36,487 bases of DNA from a virus. Where the stretch lies: positions 1 through 36,487 of the IMG/VR virus record IMGVR_UViG_3300009366_001445. One strand, given 5' to 3'. The notes under the pieces were generated by a model. That model ran no database searches. It was not told the origin of the DNA and saw only the letters and a list, made by a program, of their open reading frames with translations. A program made the translations under genes and the position numbers. Positions within the stretch are counted from its first letter, which is position 1. The number at the start of each line of letters is the position of its first letter. This document shows positions 1-6,839 of this stretch, piece by piece.

Positions 1-471
1 TCAAAACGGGGGCACCGGCTGAGCGACGCCGAACACAACTTGCCACGTCTGCCAGTAGGAAACCATTGCGCTGTCGATGCCTCCTACTCGCTCTATCCCA
101 TAGACCAGCATCCCTCGCTCATCGACCCAGAGGATTTCTGGGTTCAGTAGTACCAGGAGCCTCCTCGGGAAATATCGAAGCTGCTGGCTGTCGCTACCAT
201 CGAAGTCCAGCACTTCAGCTATGGATCGATATTCCGACCTCCGCTCGCTCACCTGGCGGATCTTCAATTCCCCTACCACCGCCTGAGTGCGCTTCCTCTC
301 ATCAGGAGACAGGTTTACACCCTGGTGCTTAAGTCGCCTAACGCTAACCAGTATCCCTCGCCGAGGCGGACGCCCCATTGAACCCTGACCATGGCCAGGC
401 CTTTCCGGCTGCGGAAGGCCAATATCGTCCGGCTGCGGATGCGGGTCCATTTGATCGAGACTGATAGGCAT
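1..471 (-). CDS. Unknown protein under a LexA box (SOS-regulated accessory gene)
   Basis: A 156-aa soluble protein that I do not recognise. I start it at the ATG at 471 (MPISLDQMDP...). An upstream in-frame ATG at 501 would begin inside the promoter and LexA box, so it is unlikely. The ribosome site is weak (AAAAAGC). The N-terminal third is rich in Pro, Gly and Arg. The C-terminal half alternates hydrophobic and charged residues and looks folded (RRLLVLLNPEILWVDERG). No signal peptide, membrane segment or catalytic motif is visible. It is the last minus-strand gene of the window, separated from the methylase by about 800 bases, and has its own promoter, so it looks like an independently expressed cargo gene. 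The LexA box implies induction by DNA damage, together with prophage induction. That it is a real gene rests on the placed LexA box and the long open frame. Confidence 0.6.
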   Translation of the reverse strand: MPISLDQMDPHPQPDDIGLPQPERPGHGQGSMGRPPRRGILVSVRRLKHQGVNLSPDERKRTQAVVGELKIRQVSERRSEYRSIAEVLDFDGSDSQQLRYFPRRLLVLLNPEILWVDERGMLVYGIERVGGIDSAMVSYWQTWQVVFGVAQPVPPF

Positions 472-485
472 TGTGCTTTTTAAAA

Positions 486-515
486 TACTGTATATATACA
501 CAGTATTTTAAGCAA
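486..515 (-). promoter_or_regulatory. LexA (SOS) box overlapping a promoter for the gene at 1-471
   Basis: Bases 486-505 read TACTGTATATATACACAGTA, a CTG-N10-CAG site with one base off the enterobacterial consensus TACTGTATATATATACAGTA; flanking A/T runs extend the inverted repeat to about 481-510. On the minus strand a -35 element TTGCTT (515-510), a 17-base spacer and a -10 element TACAGT (492-487) overlap the box, so LexA bound here would block RNA polymerase. The start codon lies about 15 bases downstream of the box. The LexA assignment is by consensus only. Confidence 0.85.
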
Positions 516-527
516 AAAAGAGAGACC

Positions 528-543
528 GTGCAGACGTCTGCAC
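528..543. repeat. Dispersed 16-bp palindrome GTGCAGACGTCTGCAC, copy 1 (perfect)
   Basis: Perfect inverted repeat with GACGTC at its centre. It lies in the gap upstream of the LexA-controlled gene, about 12 bases beyond that promoter's -35 element. Six further copies occur at 4044, 12662, 16064, 23521, 31168 and 32523. Confidence 0.9.
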
Positions 544-1028
544 AGCTCCTCCTTTCCAACTTGAAACAGCTCAGTAGATTCTTTCCAAGATCCCAGGTGC
601 AAAACAAAGCTCGCCGAGCCGAACCGCCTGCTCCTGCAGCGACCGCCTCACTATCGCCATCTGCTTGTGCTAGTCGCGCTTGACAAGACCACAGCAGAAA
701 TCTTTAGGCGAAAATTCATAAGCAAGCATAGGCGCCGCACTTGTAGCAAGAATGCGACAAAGCTACAAAAAAAAGATAAAAAATTGTTCATTCCTTCCAG
801 AACCCAGTCCTAGCGCGGGGCTACGCGGAATCGCACATCGCAAACTGGTTAAGAATTTGGGAAGAAAAGCGCAAGAAAATATTAGGAGGACTTATAAACC
901 GACAAGCAGGAGAAGTCTCTTGAATACTCTGCTCACACTGACTCGAGCTAAGATAGGAGCTGTCGACAATCAGCGACCCCGAATGGCGGGGCTTCGCGAG
1001 GTTCCGACGCTTTTACGGAGGTGTATCT
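544..1028. other. 485-base stretch without a recognisable gene
   Basis: Neither strand holds an open frame with a credible ribosome site and protein-like composition. A TTGACA hexamer at 680-685 has no good -10 at 16-18 bases. An AGGAGG at about 883 is not followed by a usable start codon. A short CCCCG/CGGGG hairpin lies at about 977-990, just before the 37-aa gene. The region is more AT-rich than the structural genes. It may hold the promoter for the small gene at 1029, but I cannot place it. Confidence 0.4.
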
Positions 1029-1142
1029 ATGAAAGTCAAAGTGACTTTTAGGGATGCAGGATTGGAGTTTGAAATCCCTGCTCCAATCCTGCAATTGATG
1101 CTTAGCCAAGCAATATTGATGATCTTAACCACAGCAACTTGA
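1029..1142 (+). CDS. 37-aa small orphan protein
   Basis: Start ATG at 1029 with a strong ribosome site (CGGAGGTG, ending 6 bases upstream) and stop TGA at 1140-1142. The product begins MKVKVTFRDAGLEFEIP and ends with a moderately hydrophobic stretch (LQLMLSQAILMILTTAT). This could be an amphipathic or membrane-associated helix, but it is too short to judge. A 12-bp perfect hairpin follows 9 bases after the stop. A good Shine-Dalgarno, a short frame and an immediate hairpin look like a complete monocistronic unit on the plus strand, facing the minus-strand methylase. I recognise no family. A toxin-like or small regulatory peptide is conceivable but unsupported. Confidence 0.55.
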   Translation: MKVKVTFRDAGLEFEIPAPILQLMLSQAILMILTTAT

Positions 1143-1151
1143 TCATCTAAT

Positions 1152-1182
1152 AGAGGACCAGTGGCGCAAACACTGGTCCTCT
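1152..1182 (+). terminator. Strong hairpin after the 37-aa gene
   Basis: AGAGGACCAGTG (1152-1163) pairs perfectly over 12 bp with CACTGGTCCTCT (1171-1182) around a 7-base loop. Only a short T/C stretch follows, so it is a stable hairpin but not a textbook intrinsic terminator. It could also shield the converging methylase transcript. The next 110 bases (1183-1292) hold nothing I can name. Confidence 0.55.
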
Positions 1183-1292
1183 TCTGACATTACAAGCGGT
1201 CCTCAAAGGAATGTCAATACAAGTTGTAAACATCAATCTCTGGCAAGGCCGGATTTATTTGTCATTATCATTTTTTCATTATCCTCTTCAGC

Positions 1293-2087
1293 CTAAAACA
1301 GTCCGACCGGCTCTTGCTCCCGATCCCAGCTATAAATCAACAACTCACCTCGCCGGGCCGCCTTACCGCCTCCACCGACCGTATAGTCAATGGTCAGCTC
1401 CTCCAACTGGAAGCCCGAGAAAATCTCTCGGATCATCGGGTGATCGTTGATACTGACGATAGCCTTGCCCTGCAGCGACCGCATTATGCACGCCATTTTC
1501 TCGTACTCGCCCACCGGGAATGGCACCCCATAGCCTTCCGTCTCCAGATATGGCGGGTCCATGTAGAAGAACGCATGCGGCCGGTCATAGCGATCAACGC
1601 ACTTTACCCAGTCGAGCCGCTCAATCTGCGCAGCAGCCGGGCGCAAGTGCGCAGCCGAGAGCATCTCCTCGATCCGGAGCAGGTTGACGGGAGGTGCCGT
1701 CGTGGCCGTGCCCCAGGTTTGCCCCTCAACCTTGCCGCCGAAGCAATGCTGCTGCAGGTAGAAGAACCGGGCTGCACGCTGAATGTCGGTCAGGGTCTCT
1801 GGCGGAGTGTCCTGCAGCCACTTGAAAATCTCCCGGCTGGACAGGGACCACTTGAACTGGCGAACGAACTCCTCCAGGTGGTTCTGGACGACGCGGTACA
1901 AATTGACCACATCGCCATTAACATCGTTGATCACTTCGACCTTTGCCGGCGAACGCAGGAAGTACAGCGCTGCACCGCCGGCAAACACTTCGACATAGCA
2001 GGTATGGACGGGGAAACGGGGGATGATGATGTCGGCGAGGCGACGCTTGCCGCCGAGCCAAGGGATGATGGGAGATGGTATTGCCAC
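1293..2087 (-). CDS. DNA adenine methylase (Dam/D12 class)
   Basis: A 264-aa N6-adenine DNA methyltransferase of the D12 class, which transfers a methyl group from S-adenosylmethionine to adenine in a short duplex target (often GATC). Visible motifs: PWLGGKRRL near the N-terminus, the SAM-binding EVFAGGAALYF at about residues 32-42, and the catalytic DPPY at about residues 177-180. I chose the GTG at 2087 because AAGAAAGG lies 6 bases upstream and the family usually begins just before the P-L-GGK motif; an ATG at 2156 would add 23 unconserved residues. It lies downstream of the lysis genes as an orphan, with no restriction endonuclease beside it. This fits an accessory gene protecting phage DNA from host restriction or altering host expression. 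The target specificity cannot be read from the sequence. Confidence 0.93.
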   Translation of the reverse strand: MAIPSPIIPWLGGKRRLADIIIPRFPVHTCYVEVFAGGAALYFLRSPAKVEVINDVNGDVVNLYRVVQNHLEEFVRQFKWSLSSREIFKWLQDTPPETLTDIQRAARFFYLQQHCFGGKVEGQTWGTATTAPPVNLLRIEEMLSAAHLRPAAAQIERLDWVKCVDRYDRPHAFFYMDPPYLETEGYGVPFPVGEYEKMACIMRSLQGKAIVSINDHPMIREIFSGFQLEELTIDYTVGGGGKAARRGELLIYSWDREQEPVGLF

Positions 2088-2176
2088 GGTGAACCTTTCT
2101 TGTTGTGGTAGACTCCTGCCCGCCTCGCGAGGCTGGTAGGGCCTTGCTTGATTCACTGCTAACTCAGTGGATTGAG

Positions 2177-2209
2177 GCCCGGTCCGGTTGCTCCAACAAC
2201 CGGCCGGGC
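2177..2209. terminator. GC-rich hairpin between the lysis genes and the methylase
   Basis: GCCCGGTCCGGTTG (2177-2190) and CAACCGGCCGGGC (2197-2209) form a 13-bp stem with one bulged base around a 6-base loop. No U-tract follows on either strand, so it may act as an mRNA processing or stability element rather than a terminator. Confidence 0.4.
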
Positions 2210-2218
2210 GCTCTACTC

Positions 2219-2722
2219 TTACTGCTGTCCTGCTTCGTTAATCACTTGCTCTGCGCGGTGGTACTTGTCGATGCAGGCGTTGAGATCCCGCACGATGTCA
2301 TCGCCTTCGAGGGCGAAATCGAGAATTCGCCCAGCAGCCGCTGGCAGAAGGTCGGCTCGCGCTTCTCGATCCCCAGCGGCGGCAGCTTGGGCAGCGGCGG
2401 CTGCACTAGCCGCGTCGACGGCGACTGACAGGCGCACAGCGCCAGTGCGCAGCTCACCGCGCAAAACATCCATTTGCTTCTTTGCATTGTCTTTCTCCTG
2501 TTGAGCGGCCGCCGTTATGGCAGCTACGGCCGCCTGGCCGCCACGCTCGGCCTCTCGGTATCGTTCGGCGGCGTTGGCCAAGGCAAGCGCATGCTGCTCA
2601 CTGACCTCAGCCGCCCTGCCCTCGTCGATCAGCGCCTGGCGGTGGCCACCCCATAGGTAGCCGCCAATCAGGCCCAGGCAGAGGGCGAGCACGACAGCGC
2701 CGAAGCTCTGAATTCGGGTCAT
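2219..2722 (-). CDS. Rz: Rz-type inner-membrane spanin
   Basis: A 167-aa i-spanin. Residues about 6-25 are a single N-terminal membrane anchor (FGAVVLALCLGLIGGYLWGG). The rest is a long Ala/Glu/Lys/Gln-rich helix predicted to form a periplasmic coiled coil. In the family, Rz binds the outer-membrane lipoprotein Rz1 and fuses inner and outer membranes as the last step of lysis in Gram-negative hosts. Its start ATG overlaps the endolysin stop (ATGA), so the two are translationally coupled. The Rz1 frame is nested within it, which makes the assignment firm despite low sequence conservation in spanins. Confidence 0.88.
   Translation of the reverse strand: MTRIQSFGAVVLALCLGLIGGYLWGGHRQALIDEGRAAEVSEQHALALANAAERYREAERGGQAAVAAITAAAQQEKDNAKKQMDVLRGELRTGAVRLSVAVDAASAAAAAQAAAAGDREARADLLPAAAGRILDFALEGDDIVRDLNACIDKYHRAEQVINEAGQQ
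2242..2487 (-). CDS. Rz1: Rz1-type outer-membrane lipoprotein spanin, nested in Rz
   Basis: An 81-aa frame lying wholly inside Rz in another reading frame. ATG at 2487 follows AGGAGA by 6 bases. The N-terminus is a lipoprotein signal: two basic residues, a hydrophobic stretch and the lipobox LCAC with the modified cysteine at residue 20. The mature part starts QSPSTRLVQPPLPKLPPL, proline-rich as is typical of Rz1. After signal peptidase II cleavage it should sit in the inner leaflet of the outer membrane and pair with Rz. At about 60 residues the mature protein is within the usual o-spanin size. Confidence 0.85.
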   Translation of the reverse strand: MQRSKWMFCAVSCALALCACQSPSTRLVQPPLPKLPPLGIEKREPTFCQRLLGEFSISPSKAMTSCGISTPASTSTTAQSK

Positions 2723-3294
2723 GGGATCACCTCCAGCGCACGCTCATAGATGGCCTTACGCTCCGCAAAACCATTGGCGTCACCGATGGCCACCGTCTTC
2801 TTGCCCCGGTTGACCAGGTCGCTCACGCCATCGATGTCACCAGCATCCGCCCAACTGGCCAGGCCATTGACCGACCAGAACCAGCCGGCAGCACGGCACC
2901 CGTGGACCGGCTCGCACAGCAGACGCGGCTGCTCCACGCAATCCACGTGCAGCGCCAGCATCGCGGCCAGATGGTTGAGGTAGCCGGTGATCTGGATCGG
3001 GCCATGCCCTTTCCAGAACCGGCCGGGCGTCGAGCCGTGGGCAGCCGCTATCCGGATCGCCTCCGGATTGGTGTTACCGAGGTCCGCGCGATTGTCATAG
3101 GCAGCACCGCTGGCCAGTTCCTCCATGAACCGGAATTGCCCCGATTCATGACCGATCTGCGCGAGGAAGGCCGCCATGCGCAGGCGCGTATCAATCCCGA
3201 ACTCCTGCATGGCTGCATTGAGGGGCTCCAAAAACAACGATGCCCGCGTAGAAGCGGGCATGATGCGCTGGAGCTGGGCAAGCGTGAGAATCAT
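2719..3294 (-). CDS. Endolysin, glycoside hydrolase family 19 (chitinase-like)
   Basis: A 191-aa GH19 enzyme, the fold used by many phages to cut the glycan strands of peptidoglycan. Seen: AAFLAQIGHESGQF with the likely catalytic Glu at residue 50 and a second acidic pair (EE) at 58-59, and the substrate-cleft motif GHGPIQITGYLNH. ATG at 3294 (MILTLAQLQ) follows AGGAGAG and overlaps the stop of the preceding membrane protein (ATGA). A longer frame upstream is only the antisense-like extension of another gene. No signal peptide or SAR segment is visible, so export should depend on a holin, consistent with the two membrane proteins directly upstream. Confidence 0.92.
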   Translation of the reverse strand: MILTLAQLQRIMPASTRASLFLEPLNAAMQEFGIDTRLRMAAFLAQIGHESGQFRFMEELASGAAYDNRADLGNTNPEAIRIAAAHGSTPGRFWKGHGPIQITGYLNHLAAMLALHVDCVEQPRLLCEPVHGCRAAGWFWSVNGLASWADAGDIDGVSDLVNRGKKTVAIGDANGFAERKAIYERALEVIP

Positions 3295-3590
3295 CTCGGC
3301 TCTCCTATATCGGTTGCACGACGGTTGCGGTAGAGCCACCCACCGGCCAGCAGGCCGGCCACCCCGACGTTCGAGATCACCTCGGCCGGCTGCGGGCTGA
3401 TGTAGCCATACACAGGCCCTGTGATCACTCCAAACGCACCCAACGCCGAAATGACGTACCACGCACGCACCAGATGATTGCTGCGGTGGTTCATACGGTT
3501 CAGCGCGAAGACGCAATGGAGGAAGAGCGCGAGGCTGGCCAGCAAGTTGACGACCAGCAGATAGTCGGTTGCGAGCAGGATCTTGATCAT
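3291..3590 (-). CDS. Small three-helix membrane protein, holin/antiholin candidate
   Basis: A 99-aa protein with three hydrophobic segments: residues about 5-30 (LLATDYLLVVNLLASLALF), about 44-64 and about 71-87. A basic tail follows (YRNRRATDIGEPR). Size and topology fit a class I holin or its antagonist. ATG at 3590 overlaps the stop of the upstream membrane gene and its own stop overlaps the endolysin start, both as ATGA, so the three are stop-start coupled. The holin role is inferred from position and topology. Which of the two membrane proteins forms the hole and which sets the timing cannot be decided here. Confidence 0.7.
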   Translation of the reverse strand: MIKILLATDYLLVVNLLASLALFLHCVFALNRMNHRSNHLVRAWYVISALGAFGVITGPVYGYISPQPAEVISNVGVAGLLAGGWLYRNRRATDIGEPR

Positions 3591-3991
3591 TTGGATGGCT
3601 CCTGGTTGATGTTGCCCCCTCCGAATTTGGTACGCATCCACCCCAGTGCCAGCGGAATGACCGTCTGCGAACTTGCCCCGATCAGGAAGCCGCTGCAGAG
3701 GCGCGTGGCCTCGGAATATTTCCCGGACCAGGCGAACGCATCCGACTGGATCGCCCAGGCGTGCAGCATGGGGCCGACGTAGCCTCCCATGAGTGCGCTG
3801 GTGATCAGGATCATGACCGCCCGAGGGCGAGATACTGAAGGCAGGCTGGAGAGCATGGCCAGGCCACCGGCCAGCCCTGCCAGCAGCATCTCGTACTGCA
3901 GTCCCAGGAATGACCCTGTAATGGTGATGGTGCCGACGGCAAACGCCCCTGAGCCGGCGCCGATCACTGCCCCTGTTGTTGGTTCTGGCAT
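3587..3991 (-). CDS. Small hydrophobic membrane protein, holin candidate
   Basis: A 134-aa protein, first gene of the lysis cassette. ATG at 3991 (MPEPTTGAVIGAG) follows GGGGA. Hydrophobic segments lie at about residues 6-28 (GAVIGAGSGAFAVGTITITG), 33-50, 57-80 and 100-120, so three or four membrane helices; the first is glycine-rich. The last residues are charged (KFGGGNINQEPSK). An intrinsic terminator for the tail genes lies just upstream, so the cassette may have its own promoter, or be reached by antiterminated late transcription. The holin role is inferred from the endolysin neighbour; I do not recognise a named family. Confidence 0.7.
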   Translation of the reverse strand: MPEPTTGAVIGAGSGAFAVGTITITGSFLGLQYEMLLAGLAGGLAMLSSLPSVSRPRAVMILITSALMGGYVGPMLHAWAIQSDAFAWSGKYSEATRLCSGFLIGASSQTVIPLALGWMRTKFGGGNINQEPSK

Positions 3992-4008
3992 GTATGTCCC
4001 CGATGGAT

Positions 4009-4034
4009 AAAAAAATAGCCGCACGGTGGCGGCT
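4009..4034 (-). terminator. Intrinsic terminator after the tail-fibre genes
   Basis: Read on the minus strand, AGCCGC (4034-4029) pairs with GCGGCT (4022-4017) around a 6-base loop and is followed by A and seven T residues (4015-4009). It lies between the fibre-associated gene at 4080 and the lysis cassette, so leftward late transcription must pass it to reach the lysis genes. Confidence 0.75.
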
Positions 4035-4043
4035 GTGTGTCAT

Positions 4044-4059
4044 GTGCAGACGTCTGCAC
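4044..4059. repeat. Dispersed 16-bp palindrome, copy 2 (perfect)
   Basis: GTGCAGACGTCTGCAC in the short gap between the stop of the small fibre-linked gene (4080) and the terminator at 4009-4034. Not within any gene I support. Confidence 0.9.
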
Positions 4060-4079
4060 GGGATCGCTGCAAACTCATG

Positions 4080-4259
4080 TCACGGAAGTGGATCGCTTGC
4101 TTCGACCTCCTGCCATTGCCCATCAGCGAAGCGCCATTTCCCCGCTTCGTAGTTGAAATCCGAATCAACAGGTATCGAAGTGAAAGCCGCATCCGTCTCG
4201 GCCTCAATGCCGATATAGCTCAGCACTCCCTGTGCATTAATGATGGCGAACAGTTGCAT
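4080..4259 (-). CDS. 59-aa protein downstream of the tail fibre
   Basis: ATG at 4259 lies 2 bases after the fibre stop codon; stop TGA at 4080-4082. The product begins MQLFAIINAQGVLSYIG and ends with an acidic stretch. It contains an aromatic repeat-like pair, W-R-F-A-D-G and Q-W-Q, resembling small proteins found after fibres in Mu-like phages. A role in fibre assembly or as a small fibre accessory is a guess from position. The composition is clearly protein-like and codon use matches the fibre gene, so I regard it as real although very short. Confidence 0.65.
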   Translation of the reverse strand: MQLFAIINAQGVLSYIGIEAETDAAFTSIPVDSDFNYEAGKWRFADGQWQEVEASDPLP

Positions 4260-4261
4260 AG

Positions 4262-5200
4262 TTAAATCTCGTATGAAGTTACAGTGATTACGGCGCTGCC
4301 ACTCGCCGTATTGAGGTAATAGAGAAGTTGATCAACAGCCAGATCGAGCGCATAAGGAGCCGCAGAGCCCGGGCCACCAGCAACCGGATTCACGATTGCG
4401 CACATCCCTGTTCCACTCGCATCAGCTGCAATAAAAACACCATTTCCACCCACCGTGGTCACGGGCGTAACGTTGCCCGCAACCCGTACCGCACCCTTGG
4501 GTACCGCAGGGCTCAGCGACACCCCCGTGTAAGCCGTCGCAGTACCGGCGTTTAATACGTTGATCACCGGGAAGGAAATCCTTCTACGCCGCTGCACACA
4601 GAGTTTAAATTTACTGGCTGGATCAGTCGGGACGATACTAATCAGGGCACTCTCGGTGAAGCCCGCCGGCATGTTGGCTCCCGAATAAACTTGGGTAGGA
4701 GCCGCAGCACCCACAGACTGCCCCAAGCACCGCGCCAACTTCGCCGTCGGGTTGTAAATCGCATATGCGGCTAGAAAGCCTGATGCCGGGGCGGTCCCGA
4801 CGTCCATACCGCCAGCCCCGACCACGCCGGTATTGAGCGACTGATTAAAATTTGTCAGCGAATGAGGCCGCCCGCCTAATGCCGACTTCACGACGACCTC
4901 ATCAGCTGTCCAGGTAGCGATGGTTGCACCCGACGAGATGGTCGCCCTCATATTTACCGCATCACCAACTCCTCCACCGAACATGCTCTGCAGGGCCGTC
5001 AGCAACTGGGTATAAGAGCTACCGTCCGGCACCTGTCCATCGGCCTCGACTACATTCGCAACCTCCTCCTGAAGATGGTCAAACCAGTCCGCCTCCAAAT
5101 CGGTAGATGCGAGGCCTGTAACAGCGTTGCCATTGGTGAAGCCAGGCTTGCCGGCACCAAACTTGTCGACCACCTTCGTAGCCGTGGAAATTCTCTTCAT
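4262..5200 (-). CDS. Tail fibre protein
   Basis: A 312-aa probable fibre or fibre tip. ATG at 5200 (MKRISTATKVVDKFGAGKPG) overlaps the stop of the gp48-like gene (ATGA). The first about 60 residues resemble the baseplate-binding start of Mu-like fibres (FTNGNAVTG, then an aspartate-rich WFDHLQEEVANVVEADG). The rest is Gly/Ala/Thr/Val-rich with few charges (GAGGMDVGTAPASGFLAAYAIYNP), typical of beta-structured trimeric fibre shafts. It should set receptor recognition, so it is expected to vary quickly between relatives. No chaperone gene with a recognised family follows; only the 59-aa gene does. Confidence 0.78.
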   Translation of the reverse strand: MKRISTATKVVDKFGAGKPGFTNGNAVTGLASTDLEADWFDHLQEEVANVVEADGQVPDGSSYTQLLTALQSMFGGGVGDAVNMRATISSGATIATWTADEVVVKSALGGRPHSLTNFNQSLNTGVVGAGGMDVGTAPASGFLAAYAIYNPTAKLARCLGQSVGAAAPTQVYSGANMPAGFTESALISIVPTDPASKFKLCVQRRRRISFPVINVLNAGTATAYTGVSLSPAVPKGAVRVAGNVTPVTTVGGNGVFIAADASGTGMCAIVNPVAGGPGSAAPYALDLAVDQLLYYLNTASGSAVITVTSYEI

Positions 5201-5793
5201 GCTGCAGCTCCATATGAGATGTACAAAACGGTATGCGCGGGCCGATAGCGCGCAAGAATGCAGGCCAGCGACGAATCGCCCCACCGACGAATCGGCACGT
5301 TGCAGGGGCTGGTCGCAGTCATGTTGCGGATGGTGACGCTACCAGGAACGTTGATACGCCAGGCGTATCGCCACCCGCCCTGATTGAGGGAGGCATTGCA
5401 CTTCGAATTTGCCCGGAACGGTCGAAATTCACTGATCGTGCAGCCGGGATAGCCCAGCACCTCCAACAGGTTGATGAAGAAGCTCATCGATTGACCGCCC
5501 TGCCATGCCAGCTTCTGATGTAGCCGCTGCCTCCGCTCATCAGGGGTCGGGGCCAGATCCATGCATTCGTCCGGCAGGCCTACCACGCGCTCCCAGTCGG
5601 ACAGCATCTCCGAGGTGGTCCGAGGGTCTGCCTCCTCGATCAACTGGTCGGCCCGTCCATCCACCCTGGCGAATTCATCCGCCTTGGCCAAGAGGAGCTT
5701 CGCCAGCCCAGTATCCAGATCGCGTGGCCACACTGCGCCGAGAGGCAGGAGCTCCAGGAGCTGGGACTGATACTGCTCAGCGGTCAGGGCCAT
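5197..5793 (-). CDS. Baseplate/tail protein, Mu gp48-like (DUF2313/YmfQ)
   Basis: A 198-aa protein of the YmfQ/DUF2313 type, found in Mu-like phages between the J-like baseplate wedge protein and the fibre. N-terminus: MALTAEQYQSQLLELLPLGAVWPRD, with the characteristic LLPLGAVWPRD turn, followed by a helical acidic segment (ADEFARVDGRADQLIEEADPRTTSEML) and PDEC. It is thought to link the fibre to the baseplate wedge. Its start overlaps the end of the gp47-like gene by 10 bases and its stop overlaps the fibre start by 4. Confidence 0.88.
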   Translation of the reverse strand: MALTAEQYQSQLLELLPLGAVWPRDLDTGLAKLLLAKADEFARVDGRADQLIEEADPRTTSEMLSDWERVVGLPDECMDLAPTPDERRQRLHQKLAWQGGQSMSFFINLLEVLGYPGCTISEFRPFRANSKCNASLNQGGWRYAWRINVPGSVTIRNMTATSPCNVPIRRWGDSSLACILARYRPAHTVLYISYGAAA

Positions 5794-6839
5794 AGGAAAC
5801 CTCCCAGGGTGCTGATGCTTCCAACTGGGTTGACGACGTTGGCCGCCGGCGCAGTCAGCACATAATCGTCCTCTCCTGCCGCTGCGCTGATTGCTGCTCG
5901 GATATGCGACAGCTTGATGGTGCCCCCAGGTATAGCCTCCCTTCGCAAGAGGTCGGCCAATTCCGCCTTGATCGCTTCGCGGGTGGCCGACGTATTAGGG
6001 TTCAGCTGGGCGAATTGGAAATTGATTGGTGCAGCAGTAGGTGCAGTCACGATCAACTCCGCCGTGACCGGTCTCAGGGTTTCAAGATGGGCCGCCACCG
6101 CCGAGACTGCTGCAGCGTCAGGAATAGGGTTGGTATCGTTGTCCCGCATAAAACGGACAGTCACTGTTCCTGCACCCATCTCGTTCGGGTAGACCCATGC
6201 CCGCGTCACGCCCTGCACCTCCAGGGCCCAAGCCGCGTAGTCCGACTTGGTGCCACCGTTGGGCGGCTCCTGGATACGCTCCAGCAGCCGGGCGCGCCAC
6301 GCATCAACAGTCTCTTGTTCCGCACCGTCGGTAATACCAGCAGGCCCCACCGTCATGCTGCTATCAAGGCCATCGATGGGCGTGACCAGATTGAGCGCGA
6401 TGCCGGCAGCGGCATTGCCTGTGGTACCTGCAACCACGGCGACGACTGGCAGCGCACCTGCGCCCACGGCAAGATTGGTCGCGGCGGTGGTTTTGTACTG
6501 CACACCGTCCTGACGCTGAATCAACGTTCCCGCATCGACCGTCAGCGCTGCAAAGGCATTTACTGCGGCGAAGCCGGCGGACGGTGCCGCCGCTTTTCTC
6601 GGTACCTTCCAGATGCTGGCGTATCGTGCGAGGTGATCCTCATCACAGCGGTCGATCATCAACTGATCTGCGAGCCAGTCGAGATGGCCGTGCAGCCCGT
6701 CGACCGCACCGGATTGCACCACGGCCAGCACATTGAGCGTGGCTACCGAAAGCCTGGCCTCGGCGCCGGTGAGCCGGCCGTTGATATCGGCAAGCGCTCG
6801 CGTTACCAGCTCTCTCAGATTTGGCCTGTCAAATGGCAT
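5784..6839 (-). CDS. Baseplate wedge protein J-like (Mu gp47)
   Basis: A 351-aa protein of the baseplate J family, a structural component of the baseplate wedge of contractile tails. ATG at 6839 (MPFDRPNLRELVTRALADI) overlaps the preceding stop by one base (TAATG). Seen: an N-terminal helical domain, then the beta-rich centre (AALTVDAGTLIQRQDGVQYKTT), the acidic helix EQETVDAWRARLLERIQEPPNGGTKSDYAAWAL, which is close to the family signature, and a C-terminal domain for assembly. Length is as usual for Mu gp47 homologues. Confidence 0.93.
   Translation of the reverse strand: MPFDRPNLRELVTRALADINGRLTGAEARLSVATLNVLAVVQSGAVDGLHGHLDWLADQLMIDRCDEDHLARYASIWKVPRKAAAPSAGFAAVNAFAALTVDAGTLIQRQDGVQYKTTAATNLAVGAGALPVVAVVAGTTGNAAAGIALNLVTPIDGLDSSMTVGPAGITDGAEQETVDAWRARLLERIQEPPNGGTKSDYAAWALEVQGVTRAWVYPNEMGAGTVTVRFMRDNDTNPIPDAAAVSAVAAHLETLRPVTAELIVTAPTAAPINFQFAQLNPNTSATREAIKAELADLLRREAIPGGTIKLSHIRAAISAAAGEDDYVLTAPAANVVNPVGSISTLGGFLWP

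Noticed and set aside
680-709. TTGACA at 680 as a promoter for the small plus-strand gene
   Set aside because: No -10 with more than three matching bases at 16-18 bases, and it is 350 bases away from the gene.
752-1051. 99-codon plus-strand frame in the left gap
   Set aside because: Composition does not look like a folded protein, no ribosome site, and it overlaps the better 37-aa gene in another frame.
1218-1228. TACAAGTTGTA as a further repressor operator
   Set aside because: Only one TACAAG half-site, without a CTTGTA half at the right distance; no promoter or gene start beside it.
3291-4043. 250-codon frame joining the lysis membrane genes
   Set aside because: Upstream part is the shadow of the first membrane protein; the credible start is the ATG at 3590 with the ATGA overlap.
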